From GCA-020352575 sp041635475 (GTDB lineage Bacteria; Actinomycetota; Acidimicrobiia; Spongiisociales; JAENVV01), in NCBI GenBank assembly GCA_041635475.1, contig JBFKVA010000003.1, positions 1 through 64,000 of the forward strand: 64,000 nt of DNA. Direction: 5' to 3'. A model generated the notes under the pieces. It was not told the origin of the DNA, did not search any database, and worked only from the letters and a program-made list of their open reading frames with translations. Positions 1 through 10,134 of the stretch are shown piece after piece; the stretch's first letter is position 1, and each line of letters begins with the position of its first letter. Position numbers and translations under genes: made by a program.

Positions 1-2471
1 CGGTCGAGGGCGTCGACCGCCGCATTGTGGGCGGCCGGCGTGGCGAGGTCATCCCCCTTGAGGAGCACACTCGTGGTCTCGCCAAAGCCACCCCCGAACT
101 CGTCGATGAGCGTGTTGTAGGTCTGGATGACCGGCGAGTCCTCCGGGAGGAAGTCGAGGAACGAGAACTTCGTCTCCAGCTGGGTGGTCCCGTAGGCCCC
201 GACCCCGCCCAGGACGAGAGCGGCAATCACCGTGGCCGCCGGAGCTCTCCGAGCCAGCCAGCTCGTCTTGCCGATGAGGGTGGGAAGCAATCGACCCTTG
301 CTGGCATGGAGATCCTCGGCTGGCCATGTTCCTCGACGCTCCGCCCGCCGGTCGAGCAGCAGGCGGATGGCCGGCACGAACGTGAGCATGAGGACGAACG
401 CCGAGATGATCCCGGCAGCCGCCAGGATGCCAAAGTCCTTCAGCGCACCCACCGGGCTGACGAGGTTGGTGAGGAACCCGACAACCGTTGTCATCGTCGC
501 CAGGACGAGCGCGACCCCGACGGTCCGGGTGGAACGGGCGATGGCCGTGTCGACACCGGCGCCTCCGCCGGCCTCCTCCCGGAACCGGCTCGTCATGTGG
601 ATCCCGTAGTCGACACCGAGGCCGATGAGCAGTACCGGGAGCATCTGGGCCATCTGGTTCGTCTGACCGATGATCCCGAGGTAGTCGGGTCCCAGCAGTA
701 CTCCCAGGCCCTGCATCCACCCGATGGCCATGAAGATGGCGAGGAGGGTGACCGCGGTGTCCGCCAGGGTCCGCCGGCTCGCTCCCCACCACCGAAGCCG
801 CCCATAGGGCTTGACCCAGTACACGAAGATTAGGATCGCCACGATGATGGCCCCGGCGATGGCGAACATCTGGGCGACCTCGTCCTGGATGTCGGTCCCC
901 TCGGCGAAGATGAGGTAGAAGGAGAAGGGCTTCGCCGAGAACCCTCCGAGGTCGAGGGCGGCAAGTTCGTCGGCGAAGGCTGCTTGGGCCTCAGCGAGGA
1001 CGATCTCGTCGTCGGCGTCGGCCGGCGAGTCGAGGAACACGACCATGAGGGCGTGGGCGGCGTCACCCGCGACCACGTCGGCACCGGCCGGGAGGAGCGC
1101 CGTGACGAAGCCTGCCTGTTCGGCCGGAACGAAGGCGAGGCCGTCGTTGAAGGCCGCCACGAAAGTCTCGGTGTCGGCATCGGCCGGGAGATATCCGAGC
1201 CTGTACCCGGCCGGTACCTCGATGGCGGCCAGGGCGGCTTCGAGTGCCGTCGCCTGCCCCGGGTTCGGTTCGCCGGTGAGCCTGGCGTTCACGAGTCCCT
1301 TCGAGGCGCGCAGCGAGTCGGGCTCGAAGTCGTTTGAGAACAGGAACGAGAGGAACTGGCCGAACTCGGCTGGAAGCTGAGCGGACCCCTCGGCGTACGC
1401 GGCCTTCACGGCCTCCGGGGTGTCCAGGGCGGGAGCGGGTGGGCCCTCCACCGGCACCTGTGCGAGCTGGAACCCTTCCGCCAGGGGAATGGAGGCCGCA
1501 ACCTGGGTCAGCCCGTCGAGGACCGGGGTCGGGGGCGTCGCCGCGAAGTTGATGGCGATCACGCCGCTCGTGGCGGCGGGGACGGCGAGGTCGACGTCGG
1601 TGAGGAGCATCCCCGTGACCTGGTCCTGGAAGGACCCAGGGATACCGGCCAGACCGGTGAGGTACGCCTCCTTCACGGCCGGGGTGGGCATCTCGATCGA
1701 ACCGCCACCGGCGGCAATGACACTCATGACCGGGTTGAGGAAGGTCGGCATCGCGGGCTCGAACGGCGTATCGGCGATGAGCAGATCTGCCAGCTGGCTC
1801 CCCCGCACCGCCGCCTCGAAGGCCGTCGCGGCCTGGAGTCCCTCGGCGGATATCACGTCGGGACCGGTGAGGGTGTAGATGACGCGGGTGTCTCCGCCGC
1901 TGCCTCCGGCGAGGGCCAGCGGCAGGGCGAACGAGACGATCGGGGGTTCCTCCCCGTCGGTGACCAGCAGGTCTCCCACCGTGGATTGGATCGCAGCCTC
2001 GACCGCCGCGGCAACGCCCACGCCGGCTGGGGTGAGAATGTCACCGTCCTCGGCGGAGATCACGACCTGCAGCGTCGGTCCAACACCGAGTCCGTCGAGT
2101 GGAAGGAACGGGGAGACAACCGACGGCTGGTCGACGGACGACTGCAGCCGATCCGCCAGCGGTCCACTCTGGACGGCCGCGGTCACGGCCGCGACGGCAG
2201 CCCGGCCCTCGGGAGTGAGGACGCTGTCGCCGTCCGGGGCCGAGAGGATCACCTGCATCACCTGGCCGCTCGACTCGTCGCCGAACAGGTCGCCGAGCTC
2301 GCCCAGCGCATCGAGCTCGGCCGCCTCCGGGGCGAAGCCCTCGTTGCCCTCGGCCAACTCCATGAACTGGATGAAGTAGCCGAAGACACCGGTGAGTGCG
2401 ATGGCAACGACGATGACGACGATGGGTGCCTTGCGTACGAACTTCGAGAGGAGCGAGACGAGCGTCAGCAT
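1..2471 (-). CDS. MMPL/RND-family membrane transporter (C-terminus cut by window edge)
   Basis: This is a probable integral-membrane exporter of the MMPL/RND superfamily, which moves lipids or hydrophobic compounds across the membrane using the proton gradient. The frame is open for 823 codons from the ATG at 2471 to the window edge. It has one N-terminal membrane helix (about residues 12-35), a long extracytoplasmic domain of roughly 500 residues, then a helix cluster starting near residue 535. Near residue 617 is the family signature GLGVDYGIHMTSRFREE. A second large loop was beginning when the sequence ended. No Shine-Dalgarno sequence or close -10 box is evident before this start, so the start is less certain than the family. 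The substrate cannot be told from the sequence. Confidence 0.85.
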   Translation of the reverse strand, partial: MLTLVSLLSKFVRKAPIVVIVVAIALTGVFGYFIQFMELAEGNEGFAPEAAELDALGELGDLFGDESSGQVMQVILSAPDGDSVLTPEGRAAVAAVTAAVQSGPLADRLQSSVDQPSVVSPFLPLDGLGVGPTLQVVISAEDGDILTPAGVGVAAAVEAAIQSTVGDLLVTDGEEPPIVSFALPLALAGGSGGDTRVIYTLTGPDVISAEGLQAATAFEAAVRGSQLADLLIADTPFEPAMPTFLNPVMSVIAAGGGSIEMPTPAVKEAYLTGLAGIPGSFQDQVTGMLLTDVDLAVPAATSGVIAINFAATPPTPVLDGLTQVAASIPLAEGFQLAQVPVEGPPAPALDTPEAVKAAYAEGSAQLPAEFGQFLSFLFSNDFEPDSLRASKGLVNARLTGEPNPGQATALEAALAAIEVPAGYRLGYLPADADTETFVAAFNDGLAFVPAEQAGFVTALLPAGADVVAGDAAHALMVVFLDSPADADDEIVLAEAQAAFADELAALDLGGFSAKPFSFYLIFAEGTDIQDEVAQMFAIAGAIIVAILIFVYWVKPYGRLRWWGASRRTLADTAVTLLAIFMAIGWMQGLGVLLGPDYLGIIGQTNQMAQMLPVLLIGLGVDYGIHMTSRFREEAGGGAGVDTAIARSTRTVGVALVLATMTTVVGFLTNLVSPVGALKDFGILAAAGIISAFVLMLTFVPAIRLLLDRRAERRGTWPAEDLHASKGRLLPTLIGKTSWLARRAPAATVIAALVLGGVGAYGTTQLETKFSFLDFLPEDSPVIQTYNTLIDEFGGGFGETTSVLLKGDDLATPAAHNAAVDALD

Positions 2472-2604
2472 GGATGGGGTTCCCCGGTTGAGATGTGTCC
2501 TCCGACGGCGCGGGTGGGCTCGTCGGTCGGGACACAGGCGTAGTAGTTGTGAGGATAAACCATTTGGAACCCAAACGAAGTTGCACCCACGGGCGCCATT
2601 GCGA

Positions 2605-3675
2605 TCAGAGGACCTCGTCGAGGGCCATGAGGAACCGGCGGTTCTCGTACTCGGTACCGACCGTCACCCGGGCCCAACCCGGATCGGCCAGCCGGACGAT
2701 CACACCGCGCCGGAGGAGATCCTCGTTGAGCCGGGCGAACTCCGGTCCCAGTTCGAAATAGACGAAGTTGGTCTGGGGGGGGACCGCCACCACGCCCCGC
2801 TCGGCCAGGCCCTCGGCCAGCAGGCGGCGCCCTCGGTCGTTCTCCAGTCGTCGCTCCTCGACCCTCCCCGGGTATCGCATCGCTTCCCGAGCTGCTCCCT
2901 GGGCCAGCTCGGTGACGGTGAACGGGCGCTGTGAGCGGCGGATCGCGGCCAGCGTCTCGGGCATGCCGATGGCGTAGCCGATCCGAAGTCCGGCCAGGCC
3001 GTAGATCTTCGAGAACGTTCTGAGGACGACGACGTTGGGCCGACGGAGCGCGACCGGGATCATCGTGCCGAAGTCGTGGGCGGTGGCGTACTCCGCGTAG
3101 GCCTCGTCGACGACGACGAGGACGTGGCTCGCAGCCCGGGAGATGAACGCCTCGATCGCCCTGGCCGAGCGGTGGGTGCCCGTCGGGTTGTTGGGGTTGC
3201 AGACGTACACGATGGCCGTCGTCTCATCGAGCGCGTCCAACATGCCGTCGAGATCGAGTCGGTGGTCGGGGTCGAGCGGGACCATCACCGGATCCCCGCC
3301 GCCGATCATCGTCGAAATCGGATACATGGCGAACGACGGCCACCCCATGACCGAGGTCGTCCCGGGGCCGCCGATCGAAGATGCGATCACGCGCAGGAGC
3401 TCCGACGACCCGGACCCGAACAGCAGCGACCCCTCTGGCACCGCCATCTGCCGGGCGGCGTCCTTGGTGAGCGCGAAGCAGTTCGAGTCGGGGTACCGGT
3501 TGACCCCCGGGGCCAGCTCCCGGATTCGTTCCACGACCTCGGGGAACGGCTCGGTCGGCGACTCGTTCGAGGCGAGCTTGATGACCTCGGTGACCCCGTA
3601 CTCCCGCGCCACTTCCTCGATGGGGCGCCCCCCTACGTACGGGGTGATCCGCGAAATGGAGGGATTGAGGCGCAT
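2605..3675 (-). CDS. hisC: Histidinol-phosphate aminotransferase
   Basis: This PLP enzyme converts imidazole-acetol phosphate plus glutamate to histidinol phosphate in histidine biosynthesis. The 356-residue length is normal for HisC. The sequence shows NPNNPTG near residue 155, DEAYAEY after it, and the Schiff-base lysine in FSKIYGLAGLRIGYA at about K223. The ATG at 3675 follows a TAACCT box by six bases, which supports this start. The gene is divergent from the LOG gene and is not beside other his genes here. Related aromatic aminotransferases share this fold, so a broader substrate range is possible. Confidence 0.9.
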   Translation of the reverse strand: MRLNPSISRITPYVGGRPIEEVAREYGVTEVIKLASNESPTEPFPEVVERIRELAPGVNRYPDSNCFALTKDAARQMAVPEGSLLFGSGSSELLRVIASSIGGPGTTSVMGWPSFAMYPISTMIGGGDPVMVPLDPDHRLDLDGMLDALDETTAIVYVCNPNNPTGTHRSARAIEAFISRAASHVLVVVDEAYAEYATAHDFGTMIPVALRRPNVVVLRTFSKIYGLAGLRIGYAIGMPETLAAIRRSQRPFTVTELAQGAAREAMRYPGRVEERRLENDRGRRLLAEGLAERGVVAVPPQTNFVYFELGPEFARLNEDLLRRGVIVRLADPGWARVTVGTEYENRRFLMALDEVL

Positions 3676-3681
3676 CCGCCA

Positions 3682-3687
3682 AGGTTA
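3682..3687 (-). promoter_or_regulatory. -10 box of hisC (TAACCT)
   Basis: TAACCT on the minus strand ends six bases before the hisC ATG, which predicts a leaderless or near-leaderless mRNA. Near-identical boxes precede gnd and the penicillin-acylase gene. Confidence 0.55.
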
Positions 3688-3754
3688 TCGCCTGCTCTGC
3701 GACCAGAATCCGCCGGCGCTCACCCCCGAACCGTGGGCCAGATCGCGCGAATAT

Positions 3755-3801
3755 CGCGCGCCCGAACCCTGGGTTCCAGCGCGCGCCCGAACCCCGGGTT
3801 C
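3755..3801. repeat. Paired 22-bp direct repeat with internal palindromes (putative operator)
   Basis: Two copies of a 22-bp unit, 3755-3776 and 3780-3801, start 25 bp apart and differ only at the central base (T or C). Each contains a palindrome around that base: GAACCC-N-GGGTTC in the first copy, extended to nine-base arms in the second (3786-3804). A further palindrome, GCGCGA-ATA-TCGCGC, lies just upstream at about 3745-3759. The block sits between divergent hisC and the LOG gene and covers the expected -35 region of the LOG promoter. A dimeric repressor or activator site is the natural reading, but no regulator is identified. Confidence 0.6.
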
Positions 3802-3809
3802 GGGCATCG

Positions 3810-3815
3810 TAGGCT
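3810..3815 (+). promoter_or_regulatory. -10 box of LOG gene (TAGGCT)
   Basis: TAGGCT ends six bases before the ATG at 3822, predicting a leaderless transcript. Confidence 0.6.
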
Positions 3816-3821
3816 GCACCG

Positions 3822-4349
3822 ATGCACGTCACCGTCTTCGGAGCCTCGGCGCCGGTCCCCGGAGAACCCGAATACGAGGTCGGGACGACCCTCGGGCGCC
3901 ACCTGGCCCGGGCCGGGCACGTCGTCGTCACCGGGGGGTACGGCGGGATCATGGAAGCCGTGTCCCGCGGCGCCCGCCAGGAAGGTGGGCACACCATCGG
4001 GGTCACGACACCCCCGGCCTTCCCCCATCGGTCGGGGGCGAATCCGTGGGTCGTCGAGGAGATCCAGACGCCGGACATCACCGATCGGATCCGAACGCTG
4101 CTCTCCCTCGCCGACGCCGCCGTGGCACTTCCCGGGAGCATCGGGACCTTCACCGAGATCGTCGTGACGTGGGGCGCCAACGAGGTGGCGACCCAGATCG
4201 GGGGCAGGCCCATCCCCCTGCTGGCCGTCGGGGACGGCTGGAACCGGCTCCTCCCCGACCTCGTGTCCGTCCTCGGCGTCGAGGCGACGAGCATCGAGTG
4301 GACTCCCGATCCGCGCCGGGCCGTACAATGGCTCGCTGAACTCGCATGA
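3822..4349 (+). CDS. LOG-family (lysine decarboxylase-like) nucleotide-binding protein
   Basis: This 175-residue Rossmann-like protein belongs to the LOG/TIGR00725 group. Characterised members are cytokinin-nucleotide or purine-nucleotide phosphoribohydrolases. The sequence has GGYGGIMEAVSRGA (about residues 38-51) and PGSIGTFTE (104-112), which matches the family PGGxGTxxE motif except that the second glycine is serine. The stop codon overlaps the start of the next gene as ATGA, so the NUDIX protein is probably translated by coupling. The pairing with a nucleotide-sanitising enzyme suggests nucleotide turnover. The actual substrate is not shown. Confidence 0.75.
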   Translation: MHVTVFGASAPVPGEPEYEVGTTLGRHLARAGHVVVTGGYGGIMEAVSRGARQEGGHTIGVTTPPAFPHRSGANPWVVEEIQTPDITDRIRTLLSLADAAVALPGSIGTFTEIVVTWGANEVATQIGGRPIPLLAVGDGWNRLLPDLVSVLGVEATSIEWTPDPRRAVQWLAELA

Positions 4350-5233
4350 GCAGCCAACCAACGACGTACATCGCTGCTGCTGGGGGACTCATCCTCCGCC
4401 AACACCGCCGCAAGGGTCTCCAGATCCTCATCTGCTACCGCCGGGCATACGACGACTGGAGCCTGCCCAAGGGCAAGCTCGATTCCGGCGAGGGCATCCT
4501 CAGTGCGGCACTGCGCGAGGTGGAGGAGGAGACCGGGTTCCGGTGCGCCCCGATCGCTCACCACGGCAGCGTCGACTACACCCTCAAGGGCGGCAACGAC
4601 AAGATCGTCGACTACTGGACGATGGAGCCCGTGTCCGGCTCGTTCGTGCCCAACGAGGAGATCCAGCGGGTCCGCTGGGTCTCACCGTCGGAGGCGGTGC
4701 GGGCGCTGTCGTACAAGCACGACCGGAACCTCGTGCGCGGGATCTCCAAGACCTGGGCGGTCGATCACCCCGTCCTCTACCTCGTGCGCCACGCCCACGC
4801 CGGGGTACGCGCCGAGTACGACGGGCCCGACGACACCAAGCGGCCGCTGTCCGTTCGGGGATGGAAGCAGACGAAACAGATCACGAAGCTCCTCAAGCAC
4901 CGGGGCATCACCCGCCTCATCACCTCGCCCTACACCCGCTGCTACGAGACGTTCCTCCCCCTCTCGGACATCTTGAAGATGAAGATCGAAACGCATCCGG
5001 CGCTGGCCGAAACCGCCTCCTCGGCAGAGGTGTCCCAGCTCGTCGACGAGGTACGGTCGGCCCGGGTGGCCTTGTGCAGTCATGGCAACATCATCCCGGC
5101 CGCCCTGCAACACCTGGAACGGAGTGGCACCCAGATGGTCGACCCGTTCGCCTGCCAGAAGGGCTCCATCTGGGTCGCCACCACCCCCGAGGGCCAGCAG
5201 ACCCAGGCACGCTACGTCCCGCCTGTCGTCTGA
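4346..5233 (+). CDS. NUDIX hydrolase fused to histidine phosphatase (MutT1 architecture)
   Basis: This 295-residue protein has two domains. Residues 1-140 are a NUDIX fold with a perfect NUDIX box at 43-65 (GKLDSGEGILSAALREVEEE, then TGF). Residues 143-295 are a histidine-phosphatase (SixA/PGAM-like) domain opening with LYLVRHA (144-150), where RHA replaces the common RHG. This is the architecture of mycobacterial MutT1, which hydrolyses 8-oxo-dGTP and dinucleoside polyphosphates. Oxidised-nucleotide clean-up is therefore the likely role. It overlaps the LOG gene by four bases and is followed 20 bases later by the ATPase gene. Confidence 0.85.
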   Translation: MSSQPTTYIAAAGGLILRQHRRKGLQILICYRRAYDDWSLPKGKLDSGEGILSAALREVEEETGFRCAPIAHHGSVDYTLKGGNDKIVDYWTMEPVSGSFVPNEEIQRVRWVSPSEAVRALSYKHDRNLVRGISKTWAVDHPVLYLVRHAHAGVRAEYDGPDDTKRPLSVRGWKQTKQITKLLKHRGITRLITSPYTRCYETFLPLSDILKMKIETHPALAETASSAEVSQLVDEVRSARVALCSHGNIIPAALQHLERSGTQMVDPFACQKGSIWVATTPEGQQTQARYVPPVV

Positions 5234-5253
5234 GACACGCGATACTCCGGGTC

Positions 5254-7614
5254 ATGACGGACTTCTTCCTCGGTGGTGTCCTCGACCACGAGACCGGTGA
5301 CCGCACCGGAACGCACCTCACGTACGCCCCCCATCACCTCACCACCCACGGTGTCATCGTCGGCATGACCGGGTCGGGCAAGACGGGACTGGGCATCGTC
5401 ACCCTCGAGGAAGCCCTCCACCAAGGGATCCCGACCATCGTGATCGACCCCAAGGGCGACATGGGCAACCTCAAACTCGTGTTCCCGGACCTGGTGGCCA
5501 CCGACTTCGCCCCGTGGATCGACCCCGGGGCGGCCTCCCGGGATGGCAAGAGCATCGAGGACGCGGCCGGTGCGACCGCGGACCTCTGGCGGCGGGGCCT
5601 TGAAGGCTGGGGCATCGGCCCTGATCGCTTGGCCCAGATGAGCGACGGCGTCGACGTCACCATCTACACCCCGGGATCGACCGCAGGGGTTCCGCTCAAC
5701 GTGATCGGATCGCTCACTCCCCCCGACCTCGACTGGGACGTCCACGCCGAGACCCTCCGAGACGAGATCGAGGGGTTCGTGTCCTCGCTGCTCGTCCTGG
5801 CCGGGATCGATGCCGACCCCATCACCTCGCCTGCCCACATCCTGCTGGCGACCGTCGTCGAGCAGGCGTGGCGGGGCGGCCACACGCTCGACCTGGCCAC
5901 GCTCATCGGGCACGTCCAGACGCCACCGCTGCGCAAGCTGGGCGTCTTCGAGTTGGACGCGTTCTTTCCCCCCAAGGAACGGACGAAGCTTGCCATGCGT
6001 CTCAACGGTCTCGTCGCATCGCCGTCGTTCTCGGCGTGGCTCGAGGGCCCACCTCTCGACATCGAGCGCCTCCTCTTCGACGACAACGCCCGCCCCAATG
6101 CCGCCGTCATCAACATCGCCCACCTCACCGAGCAGGAACGCCAGTTCGTCGTCACCCTGCTCCTCAGCAAGGTCGTGACGTGGATGCGCAAGCAGCAGGG
6201 CTCGAGCGAACTGCGGGCGCTCGTCTACATGGACGAGGTGTTCGGGTTCGTTCCCCCCACCGCCGAGCCCCCGTCCAAGAAGCCCATCCTCACGCTCCTC
6301 AAGCAGGCGCGAGCCTACGGCGTGGGACTCCTCCTCTCCACCCAGAACCCGGTCGACCTCGACTACAAGGCCATGTCCAACGCCGGGACCTGGCTCATCG
6401 GTCGCCTCCAGACCGAACGCGACAAGTCGCGGATCCTCGAGGGGCTGCGCTCGGCGGCGGGGGGCATCGACATCGGAGCGCTCGACGTCATGATCTCGGG
6501 GCTCGACAAGAGGGAGTTCATCCTTCACTCGACGCGTTCGCCGGCCCCGGTCCGCTTCACCACCAGGTGGGCGATGAGCTACCTGGCGGGGCCCCTGTCA
6601 CGCGAGCAGATCGCCTCCCTGACCCCGGCTCCCGACCCCGGCGCCGAGGCCCCCACCGGGAGGCCGGAACCTGCTCCCGTACCGGAAGGCGACTCGACCC
6701 CGGTCGCGCCGGTGGTCTCGACGTCCCTGCCGGTGTCCTGGATGGCGCCGTCGGCCGGCTGGGCGGCCGCCGTAGGGGCCGATGCGCACTCCCCGGTGTT
6801 CAGCGCCGGCTTGGCAGCCCGCGTTCGGCTCCGCTTCGACGACCGCTACGCCGAGCTCGACCACGAGGTCGAGTGGGAGGCCATCTGGGTCCCGCTCGGC
6901 AGCCGCTTCGATCCTGCCTCGGGTGTCACCGTCGACCATGACGATCGCGACTTCATCGACGAGCCGCCCCCCGGGGCCAGGTACCGCCTCCCCGAGCCGG
7001 ACCTGTCGACCGTCGCCTGGGTGCGCGACGCGGAACGCTCCCTCAAGGACTGGATCACTCGCAACCGCACCATCCGCATACTCAAGAACGCCGACCTGAA
7101 GCTGTACTCCCGGGTGGGGGAGACCGACGACGCGTTCGCGCAGCGGTGCGCCGAGGCGGCCATGACGGGCGCCGACGACGACATCGCCCGCCTCAAGGAA
7201 CGCTTCGCCACCCGCATCGCTGCCGTGGAGGGTCGGTTGCGGACGGCCGAGCTCCGCGTGCGGGAGCTGACCACGGACCTCGAGTCGCGCAGGCAACAAG
7301 AGATCCTGTCGGGGGCCGGCGACATCCTCGGTGGTCTCCTCGGGGGCAGGCGGCGGTCCCCATCCCTCAAGGGGATCGCGTCACGGCGGGCCCAGACGCG
7401 CAGGTCCCAGGAACGGCTCCTGACGGCCGAGGCCAAGCTCGGGGACCAGGCGTTCGAACTTGAACGACTCGAGGACGACCTCGCGGCAGAGATCCTCGCC
7501 CTCACTGGGGCGTGGGACGAGAAGGCCGGGCAGATCGAAACGATGGAGGTCGGCCTCGAGGCCGACGACGTGACCGTCGACGACATGAGGGTTGTCTGGA
7601 TACCGATGCCCTGA
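5254..7614 (+). CDS. HerA/FtsK-like ATPase (helicase HerA-like domain)
   Basis: This is a 786-residue P-loop ATPase of the HerA/DUF87 group of DNA-pumping or DNA-translocating enzymes. Walker A is GMTGSGKT at residues 37-44, followed by VIDPKGDMGNL. Walker B is in VYMDEVFGF near residue 327, and LLLSTQNPVDLDYK nearby resembles the sensor/arginine region of the family. The C-terminal third contains a charged coiled-coil region. I chose the ATG at 5254 because it falls just after the NUDIX stop and the Walker A motif lies at the usual distance; the open frame extends further upstream only as an overlap with the NUDIX gene. No NurA nuclease is adjacent, so the partner is unknown. Confidence 0.8.
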   Translation: MTDFFLGGVLDHETGDRTGTHLTYAPHHLTTHGVIVGMTGSGKTGLGIVTLEEALHQGIPTIVIDPKGDMGNLKLVFPDLVATDFAPWIDPGAASRDGKSIEDAAGATADLWRRGLEGWGIGPDRLAQMSDGVDVTIYTPGSTAGVPLNVIGSLTPPDLDWDVHAETLRDEIEGFVSSLLVLAGIDADPITSPAHILLATVVEQAWRGGHTLDLATLIGHVQTPPLRKLGVFELDAFFPPKERTKLAMRLNGLVASPSFSAWLEGPPLDIERLLFDDNARPNAAVINIAHLTEQERQFVVTLLLSKVVTWMRKQQGSSELRALVYMDEVFGFVPPTAEPPSKKPILTLLKQARAYGVGLLLSTQNPVDLDYKAMSNAGTWLIGRLQTERDKSRILEGLRSAAGGIDIGALDVMISGLDKREFILHSTRSPAPVRFTTRWAMSYLAGPLSREQIASLTPAPDPGAEAPTGRPEPAPVPEGDSTPVAPVVSTSLPVSWMAPSAGWAAAVGADAHSPVFSAGLAARVRLRFDDRYAELDHEVEWEAIWVPLGSRFDPASGVTVDHDDRDFIDEPPPGARYRLPEPDLSTVAWVRDAERSLKDWITRNRTIRILKNADLKLYSRVGETDDAFAQRCAEAAMTGADDDIARLKERFATRIAAVEGRLRTAELRVRELTTDLESRRQQEILSGAGDILGGLLGGRRRSPSLKGIASRRAQTRRSQERLLTAEAKLGDQAFELERLEDDLAAEILALTGAWDEKAGQIETMEVGLEADDVTVDDMRVVWIPMP

Positions 7615-7618
7615 GCGG

Positions 7619-8608
<990 letters not shown>

Positions 8609-8687
8609 GAACACATCCTCAACTGATCAGAAGAAACATCGACAGAAGGGCCGCCAACCTTCCAACACGACTGGCCCCAGAAGCCAC

Positions 8688-8716
8688 ACTCTGCCAGAAA
8701 AGGTCCGGCTTGTGAA
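8688..8716 (-). promoter_or_regulatory. Possible promoter of the sigma-factor gene
   Basis: On the minus strand TTCACA (8711-8716) and CAGAGT (8688-8693) are separated by 17 bases. The match to a sigma-70 consensus is moderate. It would give a 5' leader of about 70 bases. The rest of the intergenic region 8609-8806 shows no gene. Confidence 0.35.
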
Positions 8717-8806
8717 CCCCCCAATCGCGCTCGGTGGGCCATTGGCGACGGGGAGCGGCCGGCATCGGGGCCACTCCCAGCGACCCGTACCCGGGGGAAA
8801 GGCGCC

Positions 8807-10027
8807 TCATGAGCCCGGCTCCAGGAGGGCGGCGTCGGGGAAGAACGCCGAGAACGCAAACCAGAATTCGTTGCGGTGAAGCGCGATCTCGAGCGTCGTT
8901 CCCTGCAGTGGTCCGTCGACGGCGTGACCGAGGAGGGACCAGGTCGATCCCGTCTCCAAGTCTCGAAACATGTCCTCGCCGACCGGCTCGAACGTGAGCA
9001 CTTCGCCGTCGACCGTCGCCAGGTAGGCGACCCCGGTGCCCACGCCGGCGCCGGACGCGACAAAGACCTCGTCGAGGGCGTCGGCAGTGTCCTCATCCCC
9101 CCACCACACGGTCACCGGGACGCCCCCCAGCTGATCGTTCACGACCAGCACCTCGGCCAGGGCCGCGAACGGGTAGCCCTTGACCACCCCGCCGACATCG
9201 ACCCCCACCACCCGGTCGAGCGCCGGCAGCCGCGGATCGATGTCCGCGGTGAAGAACGGGTAGGGCTCCGATCGGGACGAGTAGGCGACGTAGGGATTCG
9301 CCCCATAGACCGGGCCCAGTCCCTGGTCGGGACCCAGGGCCAGTCCCTCGGGGTACGCCTCGCTGAAGGCACCGTAGGAGACGATGCGGGACGGCACCGC
9401 GGTGAGGCGTCGCCCGGCGTGCTCACCGACGATGCCCTCCCCCGTGACCTGCTGCCACAGCGAGCCCGTGCCCCGGTCCCACATGACCAGGTCGGAGTTT
9501 CGAAGTAGCCCCGAGACCCCTAGGCGTATGGCGGCACCGTCGAGGCGCCGATCGAAGGCCACGGCCGTGTTGCACAGCGGGCAGTACGTGACCGCCACCG
9601 GCACGCCGCCCACGCGGTCGTTGACGATCTCGTGGCGCATGAGCACCGACAGGGGGTAGAAGCGGGCATCCGCTCCCATCACCACCGCGACACCGGGGTC
9701 GACGGCCGACAACCACTCCACGACCGGGACTCGCTCGAACATGGGTACATCGATGGGCGGAATCCGGTCGCGGGCATCGGAAGCCGAGATGCCCGGGAGC
9801 AGTTCGTCGAGGTCCACGGTGCGCCTGGACCAATCCGTGGTCCACCCGTTCGTCACGCTCGCCAACCGCCCCGGGAGGTCGACGGAGGCGTCAATCGTGA
9901 CCGGGGCCGCCCCGAAGGTGCCCGGGGGACCGGTCGTAGGTGCACCGGCGGTCGGCGAGGGGGCCGTGTCCGCACAGGCACCGGCCACGAGGGCACACGC
10001 CAGCAGCAGTCGGGTGGGAGTCCGCAT
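8807..10027 (-). CDS. DUF3179-domain lipoprotein
   Basis: This is a 406-residue exported protein of unknown function. The N-terminus has a short charged start, a hydrophobic stretch and a plausible lipobox ending at Cys18, so it is probably a lipoprotein facing outward. The mature part matches the DUF3179 family, including the cysteine pair in VTYCPLCNTAVAFDRRLDG near residue 147 and a second related half with VPVTVWWGDED. The CPLC pair could bind metal or be redox-active, but no activity is established for the family. The start is supported only by a weak AAGGGG sequence very close to the ATG. Confidence 0.75.
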   Translation of the reverse strand: MRTPTRLLLACALVAGACADTAPSPTAGAPTTGPPGTFGAAPVTIDASVDLPGRLASVTNGWTTDWSRRTVDLDELLPGISASDARDRIPPIDVPMFERVPVVEWLSAVDPGVAVVMGADARFYPLSVLMRHEIVNDRVGGVPVAVTYCPLCNTAVAFDRRLDGAAIRLGVSGLLRNSDLVMWDRGTGSLWQQVTGEGIVGEHAGRRLTAVPSRIVSYGAFSEAYPEGLALGPDQGLGPVYGANPYVAYSSRSEPYPFFTADIDPRLPALDRVVGVDVGGVVKGYPFAALAEVLVVNDQLGGVPVTVWWGDEDTADALDEVFVASGAGVGTGVAYLATVDGEVLTFEPVGEDMFRDLETGSTWSLLGHAVDGPLQGTTLEIALHRNEFWFAFSAFFPDAALLEPGS

Positions 10028-10122
10028 ACCCCTTCAAACGCCGCCCGGTGGGCCGCCATTCCCGGGCCACGCCGAGGGCTGGTCGGGTGGCACCGCCTCC
10101 CGGACAAACGGCCCGACGGACC

Positions 10123-10128
10123 TAGGCT
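10123..10128 (+). promoter_or_regulatory. -10 box of DUF255 gene (TAGGCT)
   Basis: TAGGCT ends six bases before the GTG at 10135, predicting a leaderless mRNA starting with GUG. Confidence 0.6.
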
Positions 10129-10134
10129 CGGCGG

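Noticed and set aside
2563..2575. TTTGG-AAC-CCAAA inverted repeat upstream of the MMPL gene as an operator
   Set aside because: The arms are only five bases and occur once; no second copy or promoter match is near enough to support it.
2465..2600. Short frame overlapping the MMPL start
   Set aside because: No ribosome site, -10 box or recognisable protein features; the region looks like an untranslated leader.
4543..5253. Longer N-terminus for the HerA-like ATPase
   Set aside because: This stretch is the NUDIX-phosphatase gene read in another frame; the ATPase domain starts right after ATG 5254.
8619..8810. 63-codon frame between the DUF3179 and sigma-factor genes
   Set aside because: Its start lies in the end of the DUF3179 gene, no ribosome site or -10 box is near, and its composition is that of non-coding frames.
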